Positions 1 through 9,603 of a stretch of DNA of 64,000 nt are shown one piece after another (position 1 is the stretch's first letter; the number at the start of each line of letters is the position of its first letter). Position numbers and translations under genes: made by a program. This DNA is from Bradyrhizobium diazoefficiens USDA 110 (GTDB taxonomy: Bacteria > Pseudomonadota > Alphaproteobacteria > Rhizobiales > Xanthobacteraceae), in assembly GCF_000011365.1 (NCBI RefSeq), contig NC_004463.1, positions 1 to 64,000 on the forward strand, read 5' to 3'. Below the pieces are notes generated by a model. That model saw nothing but the letters and a program-made list of their open reading frames with translations, was not told the DNA's origin and did no database searches.

Positions 1-483
1 TTAATTAATAGTCTTTGACTGCAATACTGGGCGATATGATCCGGAAGCGCCGATAGCGGCGCCCGCTTGGCTTCTTCCCGTACTCGCGCTCCCACGTCGA
101 AGTGTCAATCCGCACATCCGTCATGTTCGCTGATCGCCTCAAAGATTACAACCTTGCCCTAGCGACCGTGCTTCAGAGCGTCAATTCCTTCGAGCTGGTC
201 GGGGTTGGGCTCGTCCTTGATGTTCCAACGGATATCGCAAGCCGCCGAATCTTCTCCAATCGAACAAGCGCCTCTTGGAGTAACGAGGCTCGGAATTTGC
301 AAGTCGTCGGCGCGGGGTGGCGCTGCTCAGCCGTCCTTCGGAAATCCCTCCGTTCAATGCAGAAACACCATAGCGGCGGCACGCCTGACAGCTCTTTATT
401 TCCGTCAGCTACAAATTCTTGTAGTTGACCCGCGCGGTGTCCTCCGGGCTGAATCGCGATCAACCCCACAGGAGAGCAAAGCT
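1..483. other. Leader stretch without a recognisable gene
   Basis: No reading frame here resembles a known family on either strand. Frames open in places, but their translations are low-complexity and compositionally like antisense reads. It may be eroded mobile-element DNA. Confidence 0.4.
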
Positions 484-1023
484 ATGTCTCCACTAGAAGC
501 AATCACCCGTTGGCTGGACTCACAAGATTTGGGCATGCAACTTGAGATCGCCGGTTTCGCGACATTCTTGGTTTTCGGGGATGATGACACTTTCACGCTC
601 GGCGACTCGGAGCAGCTCGAGTCTCTTTACCGATGGTTGAACGAGCCAAGCTTGGCATCGGGCATCGCCGCCGAACGTGCCCTGACCTTTCGAGTGTACT
701 TCGCTTCCTTGGCCGAGGATAGATCGACGGGCGCCGGATGGAAGCGAACCGAAGTGTTGGTGCGGAGAATTCTGAAAGACGCTACGCGAGACGGGAGGTT
801 TGCCGCTGCCCGCAAGGCGCAAAGGATGCTTGAGCTCTTGCCCGCCCGAAAAGAGAGCTGGAATCAGGTCGTGAGATCCTGGAATGAATTGGCCGCGACG
901 TATCTAACACACGAGGCTCTCAGTAGTTGGAGCGCCGCCGAGAAGCTCCGAGGCCTGAGGGCGATTTCAAGCACCAGCGTTCCTGTTGCTGGGCTTGGGT
1001 CGCCTCATCGAGGCGCTGCTTAA
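484..1023 (+). CDS. Hypothetical protein, 179 aa
   Basis: I do not recognise the family. The frame stays open further upstream, but the ATG at 484 is preferred because a GGAGAG ribosome-binding site lies 7 bases before it (471-476) and the residues before it read like non-coding DNA. The protein is soluble-looking. It is acidic at the N-terminus (a GDDDTFTLGDSEQLE patch near residue 35) and basic, Arg-rich and helical in the second half. No signal peptide or membrane segment is seen. The last 35 residues look less natural, so the 3' end may be a truncation or fusion. Confidence 0.5.
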   Translation: MSPLEAITRWLDSQDLGMQLEIAGFATFLVFGDDDTFTLGDSEQLESLYRWLNEPSLASGIAAERALTFRVYFASLAEDRSTGAGWKRTEVLVRRILKDATRDGRFAAARKAQRMLELLPARKESWNQVVRSWNELAATYLTHEALSSWSAAEKLRGLRAISSTSVPVAGLGSPHRGAA

Positions 1024-1487
1024 TTCTGGTAAAGCCGCAATTCCCCTGTGCTGCGGGGCGAGCGTCTGCATGCACCTGTCGGATCCATGGCGGCCACGCT
1101 AGCCGCTTAAAAGCATGACAGCGCATTGAAACTGACCGTCAGGGCCACCGGAGGATATCTCCACCCGACCGGCGGCCCACTTGCGATGCTGTAGCACAAG
1201 AGCCGAAACCGGCATCTCAATGGCAGGCACGGCTTCGCGCTTTTCTTCGAACATATGCCAATGCCAGCGGGCCTAACACATCGAGATGAACGAAAGTCTC
1301 CGGATAGGCTATATCGTTTCGGTAGCTTCATTGCTCGAGAGCCGCTCAGGCCGATGTTCAGGGCCGTAAAAGGTGGTACGTCCGCCTGCCTTCGGCGCAG
1401 ACGTGGCTGCTGCTCGACATGATGTCGCGGCGGCGTCAGTGCCGCTGCGAACGAAAACCGACAAATATCGGACAAAATCCGCAATTG
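1024..1487. other. Intergenic, no gene seen
   Basis: Short open frames on both strands are interrupted and match nothing I recognise. The stretch ends in the AT-rich promoter-like segment before the gene at 1544. Confidence 0.4.
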
Positions 1488-1517
1488 GTGACGAAAAGTC
1501 CGGATTGGCTATATAAT
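1488..1517 (+). promoter_or_regulatory. Possible sigma70-type promoter for the DUF7662 gene
   Basis: A -10-like TATAAT at 1512-1517 is preceded by GTGACG at 1488-1493 with an 18-base spacer. The start codon follows at 1544 with a G-rich ribosome-binding site (about 1533-1538). The -10 match is perfect and the -35 match is only four of six, so this is a modest call. Confidence 0.35.
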
Positions 1518-1543
1518 ATGAGATCGTTGGATGGGGGAGCCCG

Positions 1544-1795
1544 ATGTCGATCTATAACCCTTTGAGAGACAAGCTGGTCGCAAACAGCTCTGCCTCGCTC
1601 AAGATGACCTTTGCCGACATCGAGATGCTTATCGGTCGCTCCCTCCCGAAATCAGCGTATGAATATGATGCGTGGTGGGCCAACGAAGACCCCGTCAAAA
1701 CAAATCACAGTCACAGCCTTGCGTGGACAGTTCCGGGGTATCAAGCCGAACCAAATCGATTGCAGCGGACAGTAACATTTCGGCGCAGGGGGTAG
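1544..1795 (+). CDS. DUF7662-like small protein, 83 aa
   Basis: The N-terminus MSIYNPLRDKL, the middle TFADIEMLIGRSLPKSA with YDAWWANE, and the late HSxxxAW..GY and VTFRR segments follow the layout of the small DUF7662 family. That family is thought to be a domain involved in restriction or DNA-related accessory functions; its biochemical role is unknown. The gene looks intact and is close to the usual length. It stands alone between eroded stretches, with its own promoter-like sequence and a GGGGGAG ribosome-binding site. Confidence 0.6.
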   Translation: MSIYNPLRDKLVANSSASLKMTFADIEMLIGRSLPKSAYEYDAWWANEDPVKTNHSHSLAWTVPGYQAEPNRLQRTVTFRRRG

Positions 1796-2876
1796 CATTT
1801 TCCGCAAAAGCGAATGCCTTGAACCTGGTTCGCTAATTCGACAATCGAGGATGCGTCGTGAATGAAAATGATCACGCGACACGACTAAGCCCGTATCGAC
1901 AAGACATGATATTTCTTATCGCAGTAGCCTCTCCCTCCGTTGGCAGCAAGCAAGGGGCGGCCGGGCGCCGATACGCGTGCCGAGCTCGATCTTGGCGTCC
2001 CTCATCTCCGCCAGCAGAGCCACGGGATCGAGCGTGCGATAGCTCTCGAAGGCGCCGTTCGTTTGACGCCTTTGCTCAGCTTCGGATGCGCGAGAGCGCA
2101 CTCAGGGATCATCGCCGCTTCGAGTTTGGGACGGAGCGGATCGGCGACCTTGCCGAACTGCGCCGTTGCAGCTTCTGCATCGAACTCGGTGACGATGAAG
2201 GCGAAGACGACACGGCGCCCGGTCTTCCAGCAACCGGCTCACGTGGCTGTTGGAGATGGGTGCCGTAGTCGGCCGCTCCGAGCGCAGTCGTTCAATACCG
2301 AACTCGGCTGGGAGTTCTGTGAGAGCTCCTGGAATAGCCAGTTCTCGGGATGTCGCTCGGCCTGTTTCGCGGCTCAAATTTCATGTATCGAAGAGGGTAC
2401 TGGCCGTGATCGAGAAGGCCAGCCGCAGCAAGAAATTCTGGACTCTTAACTCGATGCGGCGCCGAGCCTTATCGCCGGCCCCTACACACGCCTCCGTCTT
2501 ACTGCGGATGCATCGTCCGCCCGGAACGAAATGGATTGAATGCGGCTCGTCCGTCGAAGCTTCGCCGTAAGCGGGAACACTTGCATCCAATGGCCGACGA
2601 ACGGTCGATACGGGCGGAACGAGGACACGCGGAGCAGCTGCAATCAGGAAACTGACTCGCTGTCGATGCGCTGACTCTTGTCATGCTGATGTGCTCGAAG
2701 CCGCGCAGGACGGGTAACCGCGATTAGACATTTTCGGGTCAAGCCACTTAATCAACAGTCGGCGGACAGCATCCGCGACCGACCCGACATGCACTTTGCC
2801 CATCGACCGGCCGCTCAGGCGGCGCTTGCGACCCCGTCAACTACCAACCCTTGCAGTTGATGGAGGTGGCGGAAAC
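1796..2876. other. Eroded stretch, no intact gene
   Basis: Several short frames on the minus strand (1916-2101, 2102-2377, 2381-2590) follow each other in different phases, as expected from a decayed gene. The piece at 1916-2101 has a tail-like segment LDPVALLAEMRDAKIELG that may come from a transposase C-terminus. I cannot assign a family with confidence. Confidence 0.3.
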
Positions 2877-3682
2877 GTGGCAATCGTCGTCAATATCCCG
2901 TCGGGGGCGTCGAATTCGAAACTGGGATTCAGAAGAATAAAAAAATTGCTAGCGGGCACGGTAGCCCTCAACACGCTGGCTGCTCCTGCCTCTGCCGTTG
3001 ATCCGGCCGCGCGGCCTTACTTCAAAGCGCCTCCGGCGGTCATTCCGATCTATGATTGGAGCGGCTTCTACGTCGGCAGTGCTGGGACGTGGTCAACGCC
3101 GGCGGCGTGGTCGTCGCTCCGCCCGTTGGCATGGGGCGCCATCATGCGACGGGAGGCACGGTGGGCGGTCACATCGGCTACCGCTGGCAAATAGCGAACT
3201 CGGTGTTCGGTCTGGAGACGCAGGGCAATTGGGCCGATTTCAAGGGCTCCAACGCGAACCTTGCTTTCGCAGGCGTCCGGGATGACTCCACGCTTGATGC
3301 ATTCGGCCTGTTCACGGGCCAAGTCGGCTATGCTTGGAATAACGTGCTGCTCTATGTAAGAGGTGGGGCTGCAGTCGTCCGTGACAAATACCGGGTCTCC
3401 GATTTTGCGACCGGGCTCACTATCGACAACGGCAGCGAAACTCGTTGGGGCGGCACGGTAGGGGCGGGCCTTGAATTTGGCTTTGCTCCGAACTGGTCCA
3501 TCGGCGTTGAATACGACCACCTGTTCATGGGTCGTCGGGATGTGGATTTCTTTTTTTCACCCGGACTCGTGGGTGTTCCGGTGGGCACTTTTGCAGGGAC
3601 TGCCCGTATCGGTCAGGACGTCGATATCGGCTTGGTCCGTGTGAACTACCGGTGGGGTGGCGTGATCGCCACGACCTATTGA
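2877..3682 (+). pseudogene. Outer-membrane beta-barrel protein (porin-family), frameshifted
   Basis: The first frame gives a signal peptide (RIKKLLAGTVALNTLAAPASA) followed by ARPYFKAPPAVIPIYDWSGFYVG. This is the standard start of the Omp25/31-like barrel proteins of Bradyrhizobium. At about 3081-3087 the homology moves to another frame, which carries the rest: GGTVGGHIGYRWQ, GNWADFKGS, VGAGLEFGFAPNWSIGVEYDH and a C-terminal IGLVRVNYRWGG strand with a terminal aromatic residue. A start is chosen at GTG 2877, 10 bases after GGAGG (2862-2866). The homology is otherwise complete, so the loss is a one- or two-base indel, either recent or a sequencing artefact. The product would sit in the outer membrane. 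Confidence 0.75.
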
Positions 3683-4971
3683 TCGATCTTCGCCAAAATG
3701 GCGCGGGTTCGCACCAATATCCTGAGCCGCATCGCGGCATAGAAACCTTGGCAACAGGGACTCGCATCAATAGCGCTATCGGCTTCTTGTCGGTACATCG
3801 GCTCGAGCTGGTTAGGCGTGGTTCAAAGGAATCTGGCTGATCTGGTTATGACGCAGCGCCACGGCGAGATCGCGGCGAACTCAAGCGTGCTGCCGTGGTC
3901 GAACGCCAGCCGCTTAGTGGCTGGCTGCGCCGATTTCCCGGCCCCGTGCCTCCACCTGCATCACCGTCGGCTTTCCGGCCGTCGGAGAATGATGAGGCAA
4001 AAAATAGTTTTGTCGACCGTCGTAGTTAACCCGGCCCTCGCTTAGGGAGACACAGGTCATCGATTACAATCGTTCCGGTCGGCCGCAGCACGCTCATCGC
4101 ACAGGCAGCGCACTGAAATGCGAGCCGAGGTGCGAGCCGGGCGCACCTTCGTGCTACGACTTGGTCGACCAGGTCGAGGCCGCACTGGCCACCTCGGACG
4201 AAAGGCCGACGAGCGGTCGAAGCGGCGCTCGTGCGAGGGTGGGACATAACGTCGACGACGTGATGGCTTGCGTCATCGTCGCTGCCGATCTCTGCGCCCG
4301 ATCAGCCTGCCGAACCCCCGCTGGCGCGGATCAATTGGGAGCGCCTCGGAGAGCGGATGCAAAATCTCGAGAGGTGGATCGGCAGCGCTGAAGCGGAACT
4401 CTTGTGTTAGGACAGAAACGCGGCTGTCATCCGAGCCGCATTGCCAGCGTCTGCTCGTAGTAGATCACCTCCGCGAAGCCACGGCCGAGGAAGACCGCCA
4501 GTGGGTCGGCGACGAAATCAAACGCGAAGGGGGATGAAGAACAAATCGGTTTGCCTGATCCGACCGGGCTGCAATGAAGATGACCCCCTTTGACAGGGTT
4601 GCCCCTCTTTACAACTTCCGATTGCGTGATAGTAATCCCCTCTAGCCCTAAGAGGGGGGCGGCCGTGGCGATCATCGAGAACATTCGTCTGCTCAAGGGC
4701 GTAGCCGTGTTGCGCTGATTGACTTCATGAAGGTGGTTGACGAGACCCACCTCACCGACCTGCGGAAATACTGTAAACCCTAGCCGCCATCAGCAATGGA
4801 GCGCATGTACCGGCTTAACCCAACAAACCATCTGTGTGTCCGGCTTTGTCGCGCTGCAATCAAGACGCCACGATGAGGAGGTCCGGTTCTATGCCTTTGT
4901 CATGCTGGCGGGTGACGGCGACGACTATCGGCGCCTGCCGCTGTCAATGCCGCTAGCATGAATAAAATGGG
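3683..4971. other. Long non-coding or decayed stretch
   Basis: No frame in this 1.3 kb resembles a known protein. Short frames overlap on both strands with no ribosome-binding sites or coherent composition. It separates the porin pseudogene from the convergent nrdB gene. Confidence 0.4.
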
Positions 4972-6045
4972 CTAGATACGGCCGAAAGTCGCCCACACCC
5001 CGTCTTCGCCGTCCCAGCTGCCGCGGCTCGCCGCCTTGGAGTACTCCGTGGCGCGCTGCTCGAAGAAATTGGCGTGCTCGACGCCATTGAGAATCTCGAC
5101 GAGCCACGGCAGCGGATGCGCCTTGAGCTGGGTGAACCCGCCCTCCTTCGCCTCGAAGAAGCCGAAGACCGGGGCAATCCGGAGTTGGGCCAGTCGCCAG
5201 TCGGCGACGTAGCGGACGTAGGCGTGGATATGCTCAGGCAGCATCCCCTCGATCTTGCCAAGGCCGAAGGCGAGCTCGACGAAGTTCTCCTCCAGCTTCA
5301 CCATGGTCTTGGCTACGTCGACAATGTCGTCGCGGACGGGGCGCGTCACCGCGCCGGTTTCGCGGTGCCATTCGTGAAATAGCTTGATGATGCCCTCGCA
5401 GTGGAGACTCTCGTCGCGCACTGACCAGCTTACGATCTGTCCCATGCCGTTCATTTTGTTGTGGCGTGGGAAGTTGAGCAGCATGGCGAAGCTGGCGAAC
5501 AAGGCCATGCCTTCGGTGAAGGCGCCGAACATCGCCAGGGTACGGGCGACATCCGCCACGCTGTCGACGCCGAACTCGTGCATGTAGTCCGCCTTGGCGC
5601 GCATCTGCGCATAGCCGCGGAATGCCTCGAACTCGGTCTTAGGCATACCGAGCGTCTTGAGTAGCAGGGCATAGGCGTCGATATGAACCGTCTCCATGTT
5701 AGTGAAAGCGGCCATCATCATCTGGACGGTGAGTGGCTGGAAGATCGGAATGTACCGCTTGAAATAGTTGTCGCCGACCTCGATGTCCGACTGAGTGAAG
5801 AAACGGAAGATCTGGGTGAGCAGCGCGCGCTCGCTGTCGGTGACGCGGCCCGAAGCCCAGTCGTTGAGGTCGGCGCCGAGCGGCACCTCCTCGCCCATCC
5901 AGTGGGTCTGCTGCTGGCGCTTCCAGAACTCGTAAGCCCAGGCATAGCGATCGACGTCGTAGCTGCCGGTCGAGTCAAGGAGGCCGACGCGTCCCTTGCC
6001 GATCAACGTGCGCGGATCGGCGCGCGATAGATCGATCACTGACAT
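4972..6045 (-). CDS. nrdB: Ribonucleotide reductase class I, small (radical) subunit
   Basis: The 357-residue protein carries the di-iron carboxylate site and the radical tyrosine of class I beta subunits. METVHIDAY supplies Glu, His and the Tyr four residues after the His, EENFVE and DESLH supply further ligands, and the N-terminal WMGEEVPLGADLNDW segment is typical. It generates the tyrosyl radical used by NrdA to reduce ribonucleotides to deoxyribonucleotides in the cytoplasm. ATG 6045 is preferred over an upstream GTG at 6054 because AGGAG lies 8 bases before it. The start lies inside the 3' end of nrdA (10-base overlap), so the two genes are translationally coupled and share the upstream riboswitch. 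The gene appears intact. Confidence 0.9.
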   Translation of the reverse strand: MSVIDLSRADPRTLIGKGRVGLLDSTGSYDVDRYAWAYEFWKRQQQTHWMGEEVPLGADLNDWASGRVTDSERALLTQIFRFFTQSDIEVGDNYFKRYIPIFQPLTVQMMMAAFTNMETVHIDAYALLLKTLGMPKTEFEAFRGYAQMRAKADYMHEFGVDSVADVARTLAMFGAFTEGMALFASFAMLLNFPRHNKMNGMGQIVSWSVRDESLHCEGIIKLFHEWHRETGAVTRPVRDDIVDVAKTMVKLEENFVELAFGLGKIEGMLPEHIHAYVRYVADWRLAQLRIAPVFGFFEAKEGGFTQLKAHPLPWLVEILNGVEHANFFEQRATEYSKAASRGSWDGEDGVWATFGRI

Positions 6046-7979
6046 GCGAGGCACTCCTCATAGTCGGTGCGCTGCCGCGCCGGCTGCTGCGTCGGCGTTG
6101 CATCCCCGGCAATCTTGCCGGCGAACGCCGCGCGCGAGATCGACTTTGATCGACAGTAGTAGAGGCTCTTCACCCCACGCTTCCACGCCGTCCAGTGCAG
6201 CATGTGGAGGTCCCACTTATCGACGTCGGCCGGCAGATAGAGGTTGATCGACTGGCTCTGGCAAATCAACGCGGCGCGGTCGGCGGCAAGCTCGACGATC
6301 CAGCGCTGGTCGATCTCGAAGGCGGTGCGAAAGATCGCTTTCTCGTGCTCCGACAGGACGTCGAGATGGGCGACCGATCCGTCGTGCGCGATGATCGACT
6401 CCCAGGTCGCCGAGGTGTCGGCGCCTTTCGCGGCCAGCACCTTAGCGAGGTGCGGATTGCGCACCGAGATGGCGCCGGATAGCGTCTTGTGGGTGTAGAT
6501 GTTGGCCGGGATCGGCTCAGTGCAGGCGCTGGTGCCCCCGCAGATGATGCTGATCGAGGCGGTCGGCGCGATTGCGATCTTGTGGCTGAAGCGCGCCATC
6601 ACGCCGCGTTCCAGGGCATCCGGGCACGGGCCACGCTCGCGAGCGAGCGCCACGGATGCGGCGTCGGCTTCGCGACGGAGTTTTCGGAACATGTTCAGAT
6701 TGAATGACTTGGCCAAGGTACCCTCCATTGGAATGCCCTTGGCCTGGAGAAACGAGTGGAAGCCCATGACGCCGAGGCCAACGGAGCGCTCGCGCAGGGC
6801 GGCGTAGCGGGCACGCTTCATTCCGTCCGGCGCCACCGTGATGAAGTGCGTGAGCACGTTGTCTAGGAAGCGCATGACGTCCTCTATGAAGCCGGGCTCC
6901 TCATTCCACTGGTCCCAGGTCTCGAGGTTGAGCGACGACAGGCAGCAAACCGCGGTGCGCTCCTCGCCGCGATGATCGATGCCGGTCGACAGGGTAATCT
7001 CGCTGCACAGGTTGGAGGTCGAGACCTCGAGGCCGAGCTCGCGCTGGTGCTTGGGGAGCGCACGGTTCACGGTGTCGATGAACAAGAGATAAGGCTCGCC
7101 GGTCTGCAGCCGGTTCTCAAGGATGCGTTGCCACAGCTGGCGGGCGTCGATCTCGCGGACGACCTCGTTAGTCTTCGGGCTGCGCAGAGCGAATGCGGTG
7201 CCGGCGCCCACGGCACACATGAACTCGTCGGTGACGTTGATGCCGTGATGTAGGTTGAGGCTCTTGCGGTTGAAGTCACCAGACGCCTTGCGGATCTCGA
7301 GGAACTCCTCGATCTCGGGATGGTGGATATCGAGATAGACCGCCGCCGAGCCGCGCCGCAACGAGCCCTGGCTGATCGCCAGCGTGAGGCCGTCCGTGAC
7401 GTGGATGAACGGGATGATGCCCGAGGTGACGCCGCCCCTCGCCTTCTCGCCGATTGAGCGAACATTACCCCAGTAGGTGCCGATGCCGCCGCCATTGGAA
7501 GCAAGCCAGACGTTCTCGTTCCAGGTGCCGACGATGCCTTCGAGCGAGTCCGACACTGAGTTAAGGAAGCACGAGATCGGAAGGCCGCGCGTCGTGCCGC
7601 CGTTGGAGAGCACCGGTGTGGCCGGCATGAACCACAGCCGAGACATCGCATCATATAGACGTTGGGCATGCGCAACATTGTCCGCGAAGGCGCAAGACAC
7701 TCGGGCGAACATGTCCTGGAGGCCTTCGCCGGCGAGCAGATAGCGGTCGGTCAGCGTCAGCCTACCAAACGAGGTCAGCAGGTCGTCGCGCGACCGATCG
7801 AGCGAAAGGTCAGACGGAGTTGGCGATCGCGCGGGGGGCCTCGGCAGGGGAGCCGGCAATGCTGGGGGCTGCACAAGACACAGTTCAGGTGTGGTAGGCT
7901 TTGCCTGCGCTGAGGGCTGCCGCACACTCGGCAGCTCAATGAGATGACCATACTGATCGAAATCGTAAGACGCCGACAT
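6036..7979 (-). CDS. nrdA: Ribonucleotide reductase class I, large (catalytic) subunit
   Basis: The 647-residue catalytic subunit has the substrate-site cysteine region (LPISCFLNSVSDSLEG), the active-site NLCSEI loop, the PTASISIICGGTSACTEP barrel segment, and the C-terminal redox pair in DYEECLACQ. The N-terminal ATP-cone of E. coli-type NrdA is absent. In its place is a short Pro-rich stretch, so dATP overall-activity control is probably missing. The frame stays open to 8207, but that extension overlaps a cobalamin riboswitch and reads like non-coding sequence. ATG 7979 (MSASYDFDQYG) with a GGGG box before it is therefore chosen. It pairs with nrdB downstream. Likely regulated by B12 and NrdR. 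Confidence 0.9.
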   Translation of the reverse strand: MSASYDFDQYGHLIELPSVRQPSAQAKPTTPELCLVQPPALPAPLPRPPARSPTPSDLSLDRSRDDLLTSFGRLTLTDRYLLAGEGLQDMFARVSCAFADNVAHAQRLYDAMSRLWFMPATPVLSNGGTTRGLPISCFLNSVSDSLEGIVGTWNENVWLASNGGGIGTYWGNVRSIGEKARGGVTSGIIPFIHVTDGLTLAISQGSLRRGSAAVYLDIHHPEIEEFLEIRKASGDFNRKSLNLHHGINVTDEFMCAVGAGTAFALRSPKTNEVVREIDARQLWQRILENRLQTGEPYLLFIDTVNRALPKHQRELGLEVSTSNLCSEITLSTGIDHRGEERTAVCCLSSLNLETWDQWNEEPGFIEDVMRFLDNVLTHFITVAPDGMKRARYAALRERSVGLGVMGFHSFLQAKGIPMEGTLAKSFNLNMFRKLRREADAASVALARERGPCPDALERGVMARFSHKIAIAPTASISIICGGTSACTEPIPANIYTHKTLSGAISVRNPHLAKVLAAKGADTSATWESIIAHDGSVAHLDVLSEHEKAIFRTAFEIDQRWIVELAADRAALICQSQSINLYLPADVDKWDLHMLHWTAWKRGVKSLYYCRSKSISRAAFAGKIAGDATPTQQPARQRTDYEECLACQ

Positions 7980-8041
7980 CGGCAACCCCGTGATATTTGG
8001 GGGCTGGGACCGTGCGGACGACTTGCGAGGGGACCGGGCAA

Positions 8042-8205
8042 ATGTCCCCGGCTGCAAGCGACCCACCGGGCACCCCGCCCGAGGACATGGGTTCTGTCGC
8101 GGTAGGTTTCCTGGCTCGCGGGTCGCTGCGGCTGTCGGCCTTCCCAGCGCTGTCGCGCTAATGCCTCGGAATAGCCGCTGCCGACACAATGGGTTCCCCC
8201 CTAAC
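8042..8205 (-). promoter_or_regulatory. Cobalamin (B12) riboswitch in the nrdAB leader
   Basis: Read on the minus strand, the leader contains GGGAAGGC, then GCGACCCGCGAGCC and the B12-box-like core CAGGAAACCTACC (around 8101-8117). This arrangement is characteristic of cobalamin riboswitches. Downstream, a near-perfect 10-bp stem (8079-8088 with 8042-8051, one G.U pair) lies about 60 bases before the nrdA start and could be the expression platform. B12-repressed class I reductase operons are known in Streptomyces, where the cell otherwise uses the B12-dependent class II enzyme. The 5' half of the aptamer is less canonical, so the exact boundary is uncertain. Confidence 0.75.
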
Positions 8206-8211
8206 ACCGTG

Positions 8212-8258
8212 CCACCATATATGCGAATTTAAAACCACTACGACACCACATATAGAAG
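8212..8258 (-). promoter_or_regulatory. Pair of candidate NrdR boxes upstream of nrdAB
   Basis: ACACCACATATAGAAG at 8243-8258 and, on the opposite reading, TTCGCATATATGGTGG at 8212-8227 each match the ACACTATATATAGTGT NrdR consensus partly (the core is ATATA with flanking C/GTG). Their starts are 31 bases apart, i.e. about three helical turns, which is the spacing known for tandem NrdR boxes. They lie just upstream of the riboswitch, where the promoter is expected. Confidence 0.55.
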
Positions 8259-8379
8259 CCTTTGCCCAGACTCGTCAAGACGGCACAGTCAAGTTAACCA
8301 GTTGGAGCAGCCCCGAGGTCGAGGTTCGAAATTCGCCGAGCGCCTGTCCTGAGAGCCTCACTCAAAAAACATAGATGTC

Positions 8380-8790
8380 TCAAGGCCTGGCCAATCGGCG
8401 AGTTAGGAGCCTCAGATGGGCGACGAGCGGCCAGGCGAGCTCGGTAGCGGCGGAACCTTCGAAGTCTTTGCAGAGATGCCCACATCTGCCGAGCCACGCA
8501 AAGGTGCGCTCGACGACCCAGCGCCTGCGATCGGCCAAGATGTGCTCAAACCTTTGGAAGTGGCGTCGCAAATTCTCCAACAGGGGAACAGCAACCCTGG
8601 ACATCCTGAATGTTGGCATCGATCGGTTCGCGGTCCGCGAATTGAGTTGGGCCGGATCGGGTTTCGGTAGCCATACGCGTCTCGCCATTCATCGCTTTCT
8701 GTGGCCTTAGATCAAAAATTGTCTGGAGCCCGACCGCAAATCGATGCAGCCGCCCGTGGCAATATCCCAGCTTAGTGGATTTGACCCCGC
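8380..8790 (-). pseudogene. IS5-family transposase, C-terminal remnant
   Basis: The segment RRWVVERTFAWLGRC followed by KDFEGSAATELAW is the conserved C-terminal end of IS5-type DDE transposases, including the catalytic Glu in VVERTF. The part encoding the middle of the protein (8546-8800) lies in a different frame and the N-terminal half is missing. It is a dead fragment between nrdAB and the GNAT gene. Confidence 0.7.
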
Positions 8791-8961
8791 CAGCTCTCAC
8801 ATCAGACGTGCCAACTTTGCCGAAGAGACGATTGGTATGCTTTTCGCAGGCCCGGCGAGCCGCCTCACGTGCTCAGTTGTCTGGCCGCGAACATAAGCCG
8901 TCCTGACCGAACGCGGTCATGTCAGGTTATTGGCAATCAATCCTAACGGGATGAGGCGGAG

Positions 8962-9603
8962 CTATGCTTGAGTCTGGGTGACGAGCCGATCCGGCGGCGC
9001 GGCCTTGCTGGGTCGGAATGAAGCCGTTCGCAACATTGGCGTGAGCGGCGGCGAAGAACCGTGTTGTATCTCACCAACGACCTTGAAGCCGTGACGTTGG
9101 TAAAAGGGAATGTTTTCAGGGTTCGAACTTTCGAGGTAGGCAACAATGCCGTCCTCATCGCATCGTTGAAGGGCGTAGTTCATCAGCAACGTGCCAAGCC
9201 CTTTTCCGACCCAGTTCGGATCGACGGCAATGAGTGGCAGATACCAATGTGGCTCGTGGGGACGATGTTCGGCCATTCTCCGCCGCAAGTGTGCCATATC
9301 CTCGGTAATCTCCGGGCGCAGGGATAGCGCCATGATTGCATCCAATGCCTCCTCATCTTGCTGCACGTTGGGAGGCAGCCACAGGGCCGCGCCACGAATC
9401 TCTCCCGCGACGTAGGCTGTGCCATGTGCAAATGCTCGGCCCCCACAGGCGTCAATGAACTGAGGCATGCTTCTAAGGTATTGCCTTGGGTCAGGCCAGC
9501 TCCAACGCATCAACGGATCCGCGGCAAAGCCGAGCACAATTGTCCAGACAGTGCTTGCACGAATGTTTGCGTTCGCAGATCTGATATCTGATTCTTCTGT
9601 CAT
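8962..9603 (-). CDS. GNAT-family N-acetyltransferase, 213 aa
   Basis: The core LPLIAVDPNWVGKGLGTLLMNYALQRCDEDG holds the acetyl-CoA pyrophosphate-binding motif A (Q/RxxGxG/A type, here VGKGLG) after strand 4. YLESSNPENIPFYQRHGFKVVGE is motif B. The N-terminal half resembles the subgroup with a WPDPRQYLRSMPQF start. The family moves an acetyl group from acetyl-CoA to an amine, and the substrate cannot be read from sequence. ATG 9603 (MTEESD) is chosen over the longer frame because the upstream residues look non-coding. The gene is isolated and intact. Confidence 0.75.
   Translation of the reverse strand: MTEESDIRSANANIRASTVWTIVLGFAADPLMRWSWPDPRQYLRSMPQFIDACGGRAFAHGTAYVAGEIRGAALWLPPNVQQDEEALDAIMALSLRPEITEDMAHLRRRMAEHRPHEPHWYLPLIAVDPNWVGKGLGTLLMNYALQRCDEDGIVAYLESSNPENIPFYQRHGFKVVGEIQHGSSPPLTPMLRTASFRPSKAAPPDRLVTQTQA

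Noticed and set aside
8042..8207. Longer N-terminus for nrdA up to 8207
   Set aside because: The extension coincides with the riboswitch, lacks family similarity and reads like non-coding DNA.
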